The notes under the pieces are model-generated. The model made no database searches and was not told the origin of the DNA. It saw only the letters and a list, made by a program, of their open reading frames with translations. Of a stretch of 32,643 bases of DNA, positions 8,317-17,006 are shown piece by piece. A program made the translations under genes and the position numbers. Within the stretch, counting starts at the first letter, position 1. The number at the start of each line of letters is the position of its first letter. Origin of the DNA: Armatimonadota bacterium (GTDB lineage: Bacteria > Armatimonadota > UBA5829); the NCBI GenBank assembly GCA_012522575.1, contig JAAYKE010000089.1:1-32643 (forward strand), read 5' to 3'.

Positions 8317-8391
8317 GGGCCCATAGCTCAATGGCAGAGCAAGCGGCTCATAACCGCTGGGTTCTTGGTTCGAATCCGAGTGGGCCCACCA
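8317..8391 (+). tRNA. tRNA with CAU anticodon (elongator Met or lysidine-modified Ile2)
   Basis: The cloverleaf folds fully: acceptor GGGCCCA/TGGGCCC, D-arm GCTC/GAGC, anticodon stem AGCGG/CCGCT around loop CTCATAA (anticodon CAU), T-arm CTTGG/CCGAG with TTCGAAT, then A and an encoded CCA (8389-8391). The 1:72 pair is G-C and the anticodon stem lacks the three G-C pairs of initiators, so it is not tRNA-fMet. The sequence CGGCTCATAACCG equals the usual tRNA-Ile2 anticodon arm of Bacillus, which makes Ile2 (needing TilS) a real option; elongator Met cannot be excluded. Confidence 0.95.
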
Positions 8392-8417
8392 ACTCCTCCC
8401 GCCAACTGGTCACCGCT

Positions 8418-8714
8418 TTATTTTGTCGACGCTATTCGAAAGCTCATGAACTCTCCCGTGGCAGGCAGCCATATCGCTGTGATGTTATCTACGCTCGCCA
8501 TTCGCGGGCCGTGTGATATGGACGCCAGCATTGCTTCGAGCGGACCGCGCGCTCCTTCGGCTATCACCTCGACGTCACCGTTGGTTAAGTTGCGACATAT
8601 GCCGACCAATCTCAGTTCGCGGGCGCGCTCGCTAACAAAATATCTGAAGCCGACTCCCTGCACGCGACCCTGCACAACGGCGCGGAGCCTGCTATTTGAT
8701 TGAGCTTGATTCAC
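8418..8714 (-). CDS. acyP: acylphosphatase
   Basis: Small cytoplasmic enzyme that hydrolyses acyl phosphates such as 1,3-bisphosphoglycerate or carbamoyl phosphate. The 98-residue length fits the family. GRVQGVGFRYF (residues 16-26) contains the phosphate-binding loop and catalytic Arg24; Asn42, in ICRNLTNGDVEV, is the second catalytic residue. Start is GTG at 8714, one base after the kdsA stop codon, so it is the last gene of kdsB-kdsA-acyP and probably translationally coupled. A link to Kdo synthesis is not known; it may simply travel with the operon. Its 3' end faces the tRNA gene 26 bp away, with no visible terminator between. Confidence 0.92.
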   Translation of the reverse strand: MNQAQSNSRLRAVVQGRVQGVGFRYFVSERARELRLVGICRNLTNGDVEVIAEGARGPLEAMLASISHGPRMASVDNITAIWLPATGEFMSFRIASTK

Positions 8715-8715
8715 A

Positions 8716-9552
8716 CTACCAACCCAACGCTCCCCTTATTTGCACGACATCGGACAGCGCCTTTGGCAGGTCATCCAGACTAAGCATGCTTGCGGCATCG
8801 CAGAGCGCATCGGGCGGGTTTGGGTGGACTTCCAGAAACAGCGCATCGACGCCAACCGCCACCGCTGCCCGCATCAGATGAGGAACATATTCCCGCGCGC
8901 CGCCGCTCGCATTCCCCAACCCTCCAGGACGCTGCACGGAATGGGTTGCATCGAACACCACCGGGCAGCCAAGATCGCGCATCACCGGCAGCCCGCACAT
9001 ATCGACGACCAGCATATTATAACCAAATGAACTACCGCGCTCCGTGAGAGTTATATTCGCGTTGCCGACGCTTCTTGCCTTTTCGACGCTGTTTTTCATA
9101 TCCCACGCCGCCAGGAACTGAGCTTTTTTAATGTTTACGCACTTGCCCGTTTGCGCCGCAGCGACTATCAGATCGGTCTGCCTGCATAAAAACGCCGGAA
9201 TCTGAAGCACATCGACTACCTCGGCGGCCGGTTTCGCCTGCCAGGGTTCGTGGATATCGGTTACTATCGGCACGCCGAGTTTGGCGCGCACAGATGCGAG
9301 AATTTCCAGTCCCTTCTCTATGCCCGGACCTCGAAATGAGTTTACCGAAGTACGATTTGCCTTATCAAAAGACGCCTTGAAGATGTACGGCAGGCCAAGT
9401 TTTTGGGTAATTTGCTTCACTTTTGCGCCGACTTCGAGGCAGAGGTCCTCCGATTCGATCACACACGGCCCAGCGATAATCGCCAGCGGCTGCCCATCCC
9501 CTATCTGTATATCGCCGGCAACAGCCGACACCTTTTCGGGTTTTGCGTTCAT
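8716..9552 (-). CDS. kdsA: 3-deoxy-8-phosphooctulonate (Kdo-8-P) synthase
   Basis: Condenses arabinose-5-phosphate with phosphoenolpyruvate to Kdo-8-phosphate for the lipid A inner core. The 278-residue TIM barrel carries IAGPCVIES (Cys30), KASFDKANRTS, FRGPG, TDIHEP, QIPAFLCRQTDL, TERGSSFGYN, DATHSVQRPGG and EVHPNP. Cys at position 30, rather than the Asn found in Escherichia coli, points to the metal-dependent class, as in Aquifex. It overlaps kdsB by four bases (ATGA at 9549-9552) and is followed by acylphosphatase. No kdsC or kdsD is present nearby. Presence of this gene is the main evidence that the organism makes LPS. Confidence 0.97.
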   Translation of the reverse strand: MNAKPEKVSAVAGDIQIGDGQPLAIIAGPCVIESEDLCLEVGAKVKQITQKLGLPYIFKASFDKANRTSVNSFRGPGIEKGLEILASVRAKLGVPIVTDIHEPWQAKPAAEVVDVLQIPAFLCRQTDLIVAAAQTGKCVNIKKAQFLAAWDMKNSVEKARSVGNANITLTERGSSFGYNMLVVDMCGLPVMRDLGCPVVFDATHSVQRPGGLGNASGGAREYVPHLMRAAVAVGVDALFLEVHPNPPDALCDAASMLSLDDLPKALSDVVQIRGALGW

Positions 9553-10280
9553 AGATCACCATCTGTAATTGCCAGGCGGACCTTCTCCAAATCGGCAAGC
9601 GTATCGACGCCCAGCGGTCTGTCCTTTACTTCGAGCATTTTGATTCCATACCCGTGCTCCAACACCCGCAGTTGCTCCAGTGACTCCGTTTTTTCCAGCG
9701 GAGTCGGCTGTAGAGATGAGAATTTGAGCAGAAAGTCCCTTGTATAGGCGTATAGACCGACGTGGCCATAGATCGGCTTGTCGAGCAGGGCGTTTCGCTC
9801 GTATGGCAGCGGACTGCGGGAGAAATACAGCGCGAAATTGTGCACATCGACCACCACTTTGACCAGATTCGGGTCTTGTGCGGAGATAGAGTCTATCGGA
9901 GTCATAAGGCTGGTCATCGTGATATCCGCGCTTGACTCGAAGGGCTTGAGCGCAAGCTCTATTGAAGAAGGGTCAATAAGCGGCTCGTCGCCCTGCACAT
10001 TGACTATGACATCGGCGTCGAGGTTTGCGGCGACCTCTGCAAGTCTGTCCGTGCCGGAACGATGTGTATCTGAGGTCATCACGGCCTCGCCGCCAAAGGT
10101 TTTTACGGCATCGACAATTTCCCGGTCGCAGGTGGCTACAATTACCTTGGATATCCCTGCAGCCCGGCTCGCGCGCTCGCATACCCACCGGATCATCGGC
10201 TTGCCACAAAGGTCAACCAATGGTTTGCCGGGGAATCTGGTCGCGGCCATTCGCGCCGGTATTATTACCACGGATTTCAT
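9549..10280 (-). CDS. kdsB: CMP-Kdo synthetase (3-deoxy-manno-octulosonate cytidylyltransferase)
   Basis: Activates Kdo with CTP to CMP-Kdo before transfer to lipid A. The 243-residue protein has the nucleotidyltransferase start IIPARMAATRFPGKPL, then NVQGDEPLI, FSRSPLPYER, GHVGLYAYTRDFL, TESLEQLRVLEHG and GVDTLADLEKVR, all typical. First gene of a three-gene operon with kdsA (4-bp overlap) and acyP. The ATG at 10280 coincides with the expected transcription start, 6 bp after the -10 box, and no Shine-Dalgarno is present, so the message is probably leaderless. Confidence 0.97.
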   Translation of the reverse strand: MKSVVIIPARMAATRFPGKPLVDLCGKPMIRWVCERASRAAGISKVIVATCDREIVDAVKTFGGEAVMTSDTHRSGTDRLAEVAANLDADVIVNVQGDEPLIDPSSIELALKPFESSADITMTSLMTPIDSISAQDPNLVKVVVDVHNFALYFSRSPLPYERNALLDKPIYGHVGLYAYTRDFLLKFSSLQPTPLEKTESLEQLRVLEHGYGIKMLEVKDRPLGVDTLADLEKVRLAITDGDL

Positions 10281-10286
10281 AGTCGG

Positions 10287-10316
10287 ATTCTAGCACACGG
10301 GCCGCGTCGCGGGCAA
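10287..10316 (-). promoter_or_regulatory. kdsB promoter, leaderless geometry
   Basis: TTGCCC (10311-10316), 18 bp, TAGAAT (10287-10292) on the minus strand. Six bases separate the -10 box from the kdsB ATG, which places +1 on or next to the A of the start codon. Confidence 0.65.
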
Positions 10317-10363
10317 TAGCCAATAGCCTGTGACAGCGAACCCTGCAGCATGAAACCGCGCCC

Positions 10364-11299
10364 TTAACTCGTCTCTTCGTATGGAAACAACGCAGTGCTC
10401 AGGTAACGTTCTCCGGTATCGGGCAGGATGACTACGATCATCTTTCCCGCGTTGTTCGGTCTGTTGGCGACCTGAATGGCGGCGTGTGCGGCCGCTCCGC
10501 TGGATATTCCAACTAAAAGTCCCTCGTTTTTAGCCAGGTTTCTTGCCGCCTCAAAAGCATCGTCATTTGTGACCGCTATGACCTCGTCGATCAGCGACAT
10601 ATCCATAACATCCGGGACGAATCCCGCGCCTATGCCCTGAATCTTATGCGGCCCGGCTGCTCCTCCGGAGAGAACCGGTGAGTCTGTTGGCTCGACTGCC
10701 AAAACCTTTAGCTCCGGATTGCGAGGCTTCAAAGCTTGCGCCACTCCTGTCACCGTGCCTCCGGTCCCTACTCCTCCGACTACAATATCCACCTTGCCCT
10801 GCGTATCGTTCCAGATTTCCTCGGCTGTAGTCTCAAAGTGCGCCCTTGGGTTTGCGGCGTTCTTGAACTGCTGAGGGATAAATGAGTCTGGATGCTGCGC
10901 TGCAATCTCTTCGGCCTTAGCGATCGCGCCTTTCATACCAAGCGCGCCCGGGCTGAGGACAAGCTCCGCGCCGAGGGCCGATAGCAATTTTCTGCGCTCG
11001 ATGCTCATCGTATCGGGCATAATGAGAATCAACCTATAACCCTTGCTTGCGGCAACTCCCGCAAGAGCGATGCCCGTATTGCCGCTGGTCGGTTCAATGA
11101 TTACCGTATCTTTGTTTATCAAACCCTGTTTTTCTGCATCTTCGATCATATACAGGCTGATTCGATCCTTGACGCTGCCCCACGGGTTCTGCTTCTCCAA
11201 TTTGGCGATCAGATCGGCTGACGTAACCGTTTTGCGCAGTCTGAGCAGCGGAGTGCCGCCGATGAGTTGTAGTATAGAATCTGCTATTGCTGGCTGCAT
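10364..11299 (-). CDS. cysK: cysteine synthase (O-acetylserine sulfhydrylase)
   Basis: PLP enzyme that makes cysteine from O-acetylserine and sulfide. With the start at ATG 11299 (GAGGAG about 8 nt upstream) it has 311 residues, the usual size; a longer frame to 11380 runs back through the mnmA stop region and is not used. Lys44 in NPWGSVKDR binds PLP, TSGNTG (71-76) is the substrate loop, and [11 protein letters not shown] binds the cofactor phosphate. The C-terminal TGERYLST block is conserved. It lies 37 bp after mnmA and is the third gene of metY-mnmA-cysK. No cysE is seen in the window. CysK and cystathionine beta-synthase-like proteins are related, but length and motifs favour CysK. Confidence 0.95.
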   Translation of the reverse strand: MQPAIADSILQLIGGTPLLRLRKTVTSADLIAKLEKQNPWGSVKDRISLYMIEDAEKQGLINKDTVIIEPTSGNTGIALAGVAASKGYRLILIMPDTMSIERRKLLSALGAELVLSPGALGMKGAIAKAEEIAAQHPDSFIPQQFKNAANPRAHFETTAEEIWNDTQGKVDIVVGGVGTGGTVTGVAQALKPRNPELKVLAVEPTDSPVLSGGAAGPHKIQGIGAGFVPDVMDMSLIDEVIAVTNDDAFEAARNLAKNEGLLVGISSGAAAHAAIQVANRPNNAGKMIVVILPDTGERYLSTALFPYEETS

Positions 11300-11336
11300 A
11301 TATTTTCTCCTCAATTTTATTTGTCCGGTTCGTTTT

Positions 11337-12473
11337 TTAATGGTTGCAGTCACATCCGGAGCATATAACTCCTCCGGCAACTACTCTGCTATGTGAATCG
11401 TATAAGACCAGCCTCTGGCCAGCAGTCGGCGCGAACTGCTCTTCGACAAACCGCACGGTCATTGTCGATTCGCCGACTTCTGTCAACACGCAGGCAGCCG
11501 GTTCGCCTTGCGAGCGAATCTTGCCGAACAGCTCGGCCCCTGCGGTCATCTGCTCAGGAATTAATATGCTGGTATCCTGAGCGTCGACGTGACATTTGAG
11601 AGCCTGTTCCCTCGACCCCACGGTTATGGTATTTGCGACCGGATCGATTGAAATCACATAAATGGGCTTGCCCGCCGCCACCCCGACACCTTTACGCTGA
11701 CCTGTAGTATAATTTGCAATCCCGTTGTGCTCGCCGATAACCTTGCCGTCTATATCAAGAATTGAGCCTTTTTCGGCAGGCAAGCCAAGGGCGGCGCGGT
11801 AGTCTGATCCGGCTGCAAAACAAAGCTCCATGCTGTCCTCGCGATGGGCTGCGGGCAGGGCGGATTCATTCGCAACCCGCCTGACCTCGTCCTTCGTCAG
11901 ATCTTCAAGCGGAAGGTGTAAATATGCAAGGCGATGCCTGGGTATGCCATACAAAAAATAGCTCTGATCCCGCGAGCGATCGTCCCCTTGCACAAGAAAG
12001 TCGTTGTCGTCTTCCCTGATGACCCTGGCGTAGTGTCCCGTGGCCAGGTTGCTGACTCCAAGTTGAGTCTTAATGGCCTCCCAGACTGCTCCGAACTTGA
12101 ACAGCGTGTTGCAGTCCACGCATGGGCTGGGAGTGCGACCCTGTTCATAAGCTCTGCGGAATGGCTCAATAACCAGACGCTCAAACACATCGCGGACATC
12201 AAGGCAGTAGTGGGCAATATCGAGATTTCGAGCGACCTCCGCGGCCTCATTTCCGGCGCATAGACCATCGCGGTCAGCCTTAGCTGCAACCGGAAGCTGC
12301 AGAGTGATTCCCACCACATTCCACCCCGCTTCACACAACAGCGAAGCGGCCACCGAACTGTCCACTCCTCCGCTCATCAAAACAGCGATATCCCGATCTG
12401 GATCGGGGCCGCGTCTATATGGTCGAGTGGTGGCTTCGCCGGTCGTGATATCTATATCCGCAAGGTTTGCCAT
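11337..12473 (-). CDS. mnmA: tRNA-specific 2-thiouridylase
   Basis: ATP-dependent enzyme that thiolates U34 of tRNA-Lys, -Glu and -Gln. The 378-residue protein has an N-terminal extension of about 27 residues, the PP-loop SGGVDSS (34-40), TPSPCVDCN with Cys118 and Cys121, ATGHYAR, and [11 protein letters not shown] with Cys218. Cys121 and Cys218 match the catalytic pair of the Escherichia coli enzyme. [10 protein letters not shown] and the C-terminal beta-barrel follow. The extreme C-terminus ends CSGCDCNH, an extra cysteine cluster not usual in the family. It lies 20 bp after metY and 37 bp before cysK, so a sulfur-relay enzyme is flanked by two sulfhydrylases; whether CysK or MetY affects its sulfur supply is unknown. 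Confidence 0.94.
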   Translation of the reverse strand: MANLADIDITTGEATTRPYRRGPDPDRDIAVLMSGGVDSSVAASLLCEAGWNVVGITLQLPVAAKADRDGLCAGNEAAEVARNLDIAHYCLDVRDVFERLVIEPFRRAYEQGRTPSPCVDCNTLFKFGAVWEAIKTQLGVSNLATGHYARVIREDDNDFLVQGDDRSRDQSYFLYGIPRHRLAYLHLPLEDLTKDEVRRVANESALPAAHREDSMELCFAAGSDYRAALGLPAEKGSILDIDGKVIGEHNGIANYTTGQRKGVGVAAGKPIYVISIDPVANTITVGSREQALKCHVDAQDTSILIPEQMTAGAELFGKIRSQGEPAACVLTEVGESTMTVRFVEEQFAPTAGQRLVLYDSHSRVVAGGVICSGCDCNH

Positions 12474-12493
12474 ATATTTGCCGCAACGCCGCC

Positions 12494-13789
12494 TTATTCC
12501 TGACTCTTGTTGAGAGCTTGATCGAGATCGGCGATAATGTCGTCCACGCTTTCCAGGCCGACGGAGAGGCGAACGAAGTCATCGGTCACTCCGGAGCTTA
12601 GCCTCTCCTCCGGGCTAAGCTGCTGATGAGTGGTCGAGGCAGGATGGATTACCAGCGTTTTGGAGTCGAGTATATTGGCCAGATGAGAGATCATTTTGAC
12701 TGAATCGATCAGTTTGACGCCGGCTTGCACTCCTCCCTTGACGCCAAATCCGATGATCGCGCCCTGTCCCTGAGGCAGGAATTTCTGCGCTCGTTCGTAG
12801 TCCGCGTGGCTCTCCAGACCTGCGTAGTTCACCCACGACACCGCAGGATGCTTCTCCAGCCACTTCGCCACAGCTAACGCGTTGGACGAATGCGCCCTGG
12901 CGCGCAGAGGCAACGTCTCCAATCCCTGCAGGAATAGAAATGAATTCAACGGGGAAAGCGCCGGGCCCATATCGCGGAGCAGTTGCACCCTGGCCTTGAT
13001 GATATACGCGATGCCGGGCAAACCGAACGCATCCCAGTAACTTAAGCCATGATACGAAGGATCCGGCTCTGTGATCTCCGGGAACTTGCCGTTGTTCCAG
13101 TTGAATCTGCCGGAATCGACGATAGCTCCGCCAATGCTTGTGCCGTGGCCGCCAATCATTTTAGTCAATGAATATACAACCACATCCGCGCCATGGTCAA
13201 ACGGATTAAACAGCGGCGGCGGGGCGACGGTATTGTCTATAATAAGCGGGATGCCGTGCCTGTGAGCAATCTCGGAAATAGCAGGGAAATCGTCAACGTT
13301 GTTTTTGGGATTCCCCATAGACTCCGTGTAGACCAATCTTGTTTTGTCATCGATGGCCGCTTCAATATTGGCAGGGTTCGTGGAGTCGACAAAGCGCACT
13401 TCTATGCCGAATTTTCTCAGGGTATAATGAAACAGCGTATGCGTGCCGCCGTAAAGATAGCTCGTGGAGACAATATTCTGGCCGACCTGGGTTATATTCA
13501 AGACCGCAAGAGTGATCGCCGCCATACCTGAGGCCACCGCCAATGCTCCGCTGCCGCCGTGCAGTTCGGCCAGCCGTTTTTCCAGGACATCGGTGGTTGG
13601 GTTCATCAATCGCGTGTAGATATTGCCGAATTCTTTGAGTGCGAAAAGGTTCGCGGCGTGCTCCGATGAATTGAACACATAAGATGAGGTTTGATATATC
13701 GGCGCCGCCCTTGATCCTGTGACCGGATCCGGAGCCTGTCCTCCGTGCTGGGCAATCGTCTCGATTCCGGGTTTTTTAACGTCGCTCAT
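12494..13789 (-). CDS. metY: O-acetylhomoserine sulfhydrylase (Cys/Met metabolism PLP enzyme)
   Basis: Makes homocysteine from an O-acylhomoserine and sulfide in methionine synthesis. ATG 13789 is preferred because GGAAGGAAG precedes it and the family N-terminus ([30 protein letters not shown] in part) starts there; a frame extended to 13852 runs into the promoter. Length 431 residues, typical for MetY and longer than the ~390-residue MetB/MetC enzymes. [19 protein letters not shown] (88-93), YGGTHTLF and [10 protein letters not shown] with PLP-Lys210 are clear. Heads metY-mnmA-cysK and could feed homocysteine to the methyltransferase fusion at 24192-26009. The sequence does not settle acetyl versus succinyl/phospho substrate, but the long form favours O-acetylhomoserine. 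Confidence 0.94.
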   Translation of the reverse strand: MSDVKKPGIETIAQHGGQAPDPVTGSRAAPIYQTSSYVFNSSEHAANLFALKEFGNIYTRLMNPTTDVLEKRLAELHGGSGALAVASGMAAITLAVLNITQVGQNIVSTSYLYGGTHTLFHYTLRKFGIEVRFVDSTNPANIEAAIDDKTRLVYTESMGNPKNNVDDFPAISEIAHRHGIPLIIDNTVAPPPLFNPFDHGADVVVYSLTKMIGGHGTSIGGAIVDSGRFNWNNGKFPEITEPDPSYHGLSYWDAFGLPGIAYIIKARVQLLRDMGPALSPLNSFLFLQGLETLPLRARAHSSNALAVAKWLEKHPAVSWVNYAGLESHADYERAQKFLPQGQGAIIGFGVKGGVQAGVKLIDSVKMISHLANILDSKTLVIHPASTTHQQLSPEERLSSGVTDDFVRLSVGLESVDDIIADLDQALNKSQE

Positions 13790-13836
13790 TTTAGCTTCCT
13801 TCCTGCAAATATATTGTCTCACGCTCTTTGTGATAT

Positions 13837-13863
13837 TGCGCACTAAGCGCACGTTGCATTATA
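13837..13863 (-). promoter_or_regulatory. candidate metY -10 box and operator-like palindrome
   Basis: A perfect TATAAT on the minus strand (13858-13863) lacks a clear -35. Just downstream, across the expected transcription start, is the palindrome TGCGC-5 nt-GCGCA (13837-13851), which could bind a regulator or form a short hairpin. No SAM riboswitch signature was found before metY. Confidence 0.4.
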
Positions 13864-13902
13864 TACCCAAATATTGTATTTATTGTTCATTAAATTTGAT
13901 CA

Positions 13903-14056
13903 GGCGTCCGGAGATTTTCACTCCGGACGCCCGTCAACATCCGTGTCGCCTACCCGCATCCTGCAAAAGCGCATATTTACAATTCGTATTATCATCGACC
14001 GGAGCTTCCGTGCTCCGGTCTTGTAACCTCCATGTTACCATGCGCATCCTGCAAAA
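13903..14056 (-). repeat. duplicated repeat-plus-hairpin module between nrdJ and metY
   Basis: Two copies of a module are seen on the minus strand. Each is a 13-nt direct repeat TTTTGCAGGATGC (14044-14056 and 13956-13968), then 23-24 nt, then a hairpin with a CCGGAG/CTCCGG core: a 9-bp stem at 13997-14020 and an 11-bp stem at 13903-13931. The spacing is the same in both copies. No reading frame or known RNA family fits. The first copy begins in the U-tract of the nrdJ terminator, and the second ends about 40 bp before the metY -10 box. Confidence 0.55.
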
Positions 14057-14080
14057 ACATCCGACCTGTCAATGGTCGGA
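14053..14080 (-). terminator. rho-independent terminator of nrdR-nrdJ
   Basis: TCCGACC/GGTCGGA stem (14060-14080, 7 bp, 7-nt loop) on the minus strand is followed by TGTTTTT, starting about 11 bp past the nrdJ stop codon. Confidence 0.75.
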
Positions 14081-14091
14081 GATAAGGATGG

Positions 14092-16329
14092 CTAGCCACA
14101 CTTGCTGAATCCGCAGAACCTGCAGACCACGCATCCGGATTCGTGCTCAACTGCTCCGCCGCAATCCGGGCATGCTCCCACAAGCATATCCAATTTGCTG
14201 AATCGCTCGGTGATCTCGTCGGTAGTGACTCCCGTTTCGCGTTCGGTCAGATAGTGCCCAATAGCGATGCCTATCGCATCCGCGCAGCTTAATACTGAGC
14301 CGCCATTTCCCCACGCCGGATTGTGGCACCTTATGCCGCGCAGATGTTTCTGGATAGAAGCCGGGTCGACTCCCGCACGCAGTGACAATGAGATCAACCG
14401 ACCAATGGCCTCCAACTGGCTGGGAGCGCAACCGCCAGCCTTGCCCATAGAAGCGAACACCTCACACAGGCCGTTTTCGTCCTCATTAATAGTAACATAC
14501 ATATTGCCGCAGCCGGTGTTTATGCGCTCGGTTCGGCCATGAGTTGTCGATGGCCTGGGTCTAGGCTCACGAACCACCGTTGCCGCGGCTCCGCCCTGCT
14601 CTTTTTTATCTTTGCCGGATACGTTCAGCACCTGGGCGTCTCTGCTGCCATATCGATATATCGTGCAGCCTTTGCAGCCCTCTTTATATGCCAGTTCGTA
14701 GACCAGCCTCACGTCCTCTGCGCTGGCGTCCTCTGGAAAATTGACGGTCTTTGATACGGCGTTATCGGTGAAGCGCTGGAATGCGGCCTGCATTCGCACG
14801 TGCCATATCGGGGCTATATCCAAAGCGGTGCAAAATACCCTCCGCACATCCTCCGGCACCTCCGGCAAATCCCTCACGCTGCCCTGCTCGGCTATTTTGC
14901 GCATCAGCTCCTCGGAATAGAACTCCCGTTCTCTGGCAATTTTTTCGAACTGCGGATTGACCTCCATCAGCTCCGTGCCATCCATTACGCGCTTAATATA
15001 GCTGATCGCAAACAACGGTTCAATGCCACTCGAACATGCGGCAATGATGCTCAGTGTCCCCGTGGGAGCAATGGTGGTGACGGTGGCATTGCGAATCTTC
15101 ATGCCGTCGTCCCTGTCGAAAATGCTGCCTTCGAAGTTCGGAAAGACTCCCCGCTCCTCGGCAAGTTCCCTGGATGCCTTCTGCGCTTCCTTGGATACGA
15201 GGCTCATAACCTGCTCGGCTAGCGCGATGCCTTCCTCGGAATCATACGGCACTCCGAGTTGAATGAGCATATCGGCAAATCCCATCACTCCAAGCCCTAT
15301 TTTGCGATTGCCGCGAGTCGTTTCGGCGATGGCTTCCAACGGGTATCTGTTGACGTCAATCACGTTATCCAAAAATCGAACGCCCAAGCGGACCGCTCGC
15401 TGAAGCCGACCATAGTCGATTTCGGCGACGCCCTCGGTCTTGACTACCATATTCCCAAGGTTAATCGAACCCAGATTGCACGATTCGTACGGCAGCAGCG
15501 GCTGTTCTCCGCAGGGGTTGGTGCTCTCGATAGCTCCCAGATGGGGAGTGGGATTGTCTCGATTGATTCGGTCTAAAAAGATGATGCCCGGCTCGCCGTT
15601 GCGCCAGGCCATATTGACGATGAGATCGAATACCTTGCCTGCGTTAAGATGCTTTACGACCTCCCCGTTTCGCGGATTGAGCAGCGCGTAATCCTCACCT
15701 TTTACCGCCGCCTCCATAAACGTCTCGGTCACCAATACGCTGATATTAAAATTAGTAAGCTTGGTGGTGTCCTGTTTGCAGGTGATAAAGTCTATGATAT
15801 CTGGATGATCCACGCGCAGGCAGCCCATATTTGCTCCTCTGCGCGTTCCGCCCTGCTTGATGGCCTCGGTGGCTCCGTTGAAGACCTCCATAAATGAGAT
15901 CGGGCCGCTGGAGATGCCGTTGGTGGAGCGCACGCAATCGTTCGCCGGTCTGAGTCTGGAGAATGCGAATCCGGTCCCGCCGCCGCTTTTGTGAATCAGC
16001 GCGGTATTCTTTACGGTCTCAAAAATCGAGTCCACCGAATCGTCAATCGGCAGCACGAAACAGGCGCTCAACTGTCCCAAATCGCGCCCGGCATTCATCA
16101 AAGTCGGGCTATTGGGCAAAAAGTCGAGGTTGCTCATCAGTTCATAAAACTCGACCGCCAAACCCTTGACATACTTGGCCGATTTGCCGTGGTCCAGCTC
16201 CGCCTGCGCGATCGCGTCTGCGACTCTTCTCAGCAACCCTTCCGGGTCTTCGACGAGCTTGCCCTGCTCGTCCTTGCGCAAATATCTTTTTTCAAGCACT
16301 GTCCGTGCGTTATTCGTCAGTGTCAGCAT
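14092..16329 (-). CDS. nrdJ: adenosylcobalamin-dependent ribonucleotide reductase, class II
   Basis: Reduces ribonucleotides to deoxyribonucleotides with B12 as radical source. The 745-residue protein has the family order: short N-terminus, SACFVLPIDDS with Cys90 of the redox pair, GGGTGFAFSRLRP, NPCGEQPL (271-278; Asn271, thiyl Cys273, Glu275), then the PTGTLSIIAACSSGIEPLF block. A TSCPD-type domain follows near residue 605 and the C-terminus is a zinc-ribbon-like ACPDCGG...CRFCGFSKCG. ATG 16329 has AAGGAGAG 8 nt upstream. It lies 12 bp after nrdR in one operon. No class I or III reductase genes are in view. Confidence 0.97.
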   Translation of the reverse strand: MLTLTNNARTVLEKRYLRKDEQGKLVEDPEGLLRRVADAIAQAELDHGKSAKYVKGLAVEFYELMSNLDFLPNSPTLMNAGRDLGQLSACFVLPIDDSVDSIFETVKNTALIHKSGGGTGFAFSRLRPANDCVRSTNGISSGPISFMEVFNGATEAIKQGGTRRGANMGCLRVDHPDIIDFITCKQDTTKLTNFNISVLVTETFMEAAVKGEDYALLNPRNGEVVKHLNAGKVFDLIVNMAWRNGEPGIIFLDRINRDNPTPHLGAIESTNPCGEQPLLPYESCNLGSINLGNMVVKTEGVAEIDYGRLQRAVRLGVRFLDNVIDVNRYPLEAIAETTRGNRKIGLGVMGFADMLIQLGVPYDSEEGIALAEQVMSLVSKEAQKASRELAEERGVFPNFEGSIFDRDDGMKIRNATVTTIAPTGTLSIIAACSSGIEPLFAISYIKRVMDGTELMEVNPQFEKIAREREFYSEELMRKIAEQGSVRDLPEVPEDVRRVFCTALDIAPIWHVRMQAAFQRFTDNAVSKTVNFPEDASAEDVRLVYELAYKEGCKGCTIYRYGSRDAQVLNVSGKDKKEQGGAAATVVREPRPRPSTTHGRTERINTGCGNMYVTINEDENGLCEVFASMGKAGGCAPSQLEAIGRLISLSLRAGVDPASIQKHLRGIRCHNPAWGNGGSVLSCADAIGIAIGHYLTERETGVTTDEITERFSKLDMLVGACPDCGGAVEHESGCVVCRFCGFSKCG

Positions 16330-16341
16330 CCCTTGCTCTCC

Positions 16342-16821
16342 TTAGCGTTTGATTGGTTTTCGCTGGGCGCTCCTGTCGCCCAGCCCATCGATTATTGTCC
16401 TGAACTGCCCAATGTCTTCGAACTGCCGGTAGACCGAGGCAAATCTTACATAAGCGACCTTGTCCACTTTGCGCAATTCCTGCATGGCCATCTCTCCGAG
16501 GCTCATAGACTCTATCTCGGTTGTGTTGGAGTCGACTATGTGCCGCTCGATGCGATCCACAATATCCTCCAGGATATCGGTTGCAACAGGACGCTTTTCG
16601 CAGGCGACAGTCAGCCCGCGCAGCACCTTGCTCCTGTCAAAAGGTTCCCGTCTTCCGTCCCGCTTAACCACAACCAGGCGCATTTCTTCTATCTGTTCAT
16701 AGGTGGTAAAACGCCGCGCGCAGGCTAGACACTCGCGTCTCCGACGCACTGCTTCGCCCTCTTTTGCGGTGCGAGAATTTAGTACTTTATCATCCAGACA
16801 GCCACAGAATGGACATTTCAT
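16342..16821 (-). CDS. nrdR: transcriptional repressor NrdR
   Basis: Zinc-ribbon/ATP-cone repressor that senses dATP/ATP and controls ribonucleotide reductase genes. ATG 16821 (MKCPFCG) with GAGGAG upstream gives the usual 159 residues; the longer frame to 16854 adds 11 residues inside the operator and is rejected. CPFCG (3-7) and CLACARRFTTYEQIE form the zinc ribbon. The ATP-cone follows (VVVKRDGRREPFDRSKVLRGL in part), and then KVAYVRFASVYRQFED. It is the first gene of nrdR-nrdJ, and two NrdR-box-like palindromes overlap its promoter, indicating autoregulation. Confidence 0.97.
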   Translation of the reverse strand: MKCPFCGCLDDKVLNSRTAKEGEAVRRRRECLACARRFTTYEQIEEMRLVVVKRDGRREPFDRSKVLRGLTVACEKRPVATDILEDIVDRIERHIVDSNTTEIESMSLGEMAMQELRKVDKVAYVRFASVYRQFEDIGQFRTIIDGLGDRSAQRKPIKR

Positions 16822-16835
16822 GTGCGGCTCCTCAA

Positions 16836-16888
16836 GCACTACATATTGTAGCAAACAGAAGTGTATCGTACTACATATACCGTGTCAA
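16836..16888 (-). promoter_or_regulatory. nrdR-nrdJ promoter with two NrdR boxes
   Basis: Minus strand: TTGACA (16883-16888), 17 bp, TACACT (16860-16865). NrdR-box-like sites are ACACGGTATATGTAGT (16870-16885), between -35 and -10, and CTACAATATGTAGTGC (16836-16851), just past the transcription start. Their centres are about 33 bp apart, close to three helical turns as expected for paired NrdR boxes. Confidence 0.8.
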
Positions 16889-17006
16889 CGGCATTTGTTA
16901 AAATATTCTGGGGAATAATTCCTCCCTGCAAATCGGCATTTGCCAACAGGTGTTAAGGACGATACAAGTTAGAGGCGAGTTCTTATGCAAACGCGACAGG
17001 GAGAAA

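Noticed and set aside
13790-14091. SAM riboswitch or T-box before metY
   Set aside because: None of the SAM-I/II core strings or the T-box motif were seen; only hairpins of unknown class and a promoter.
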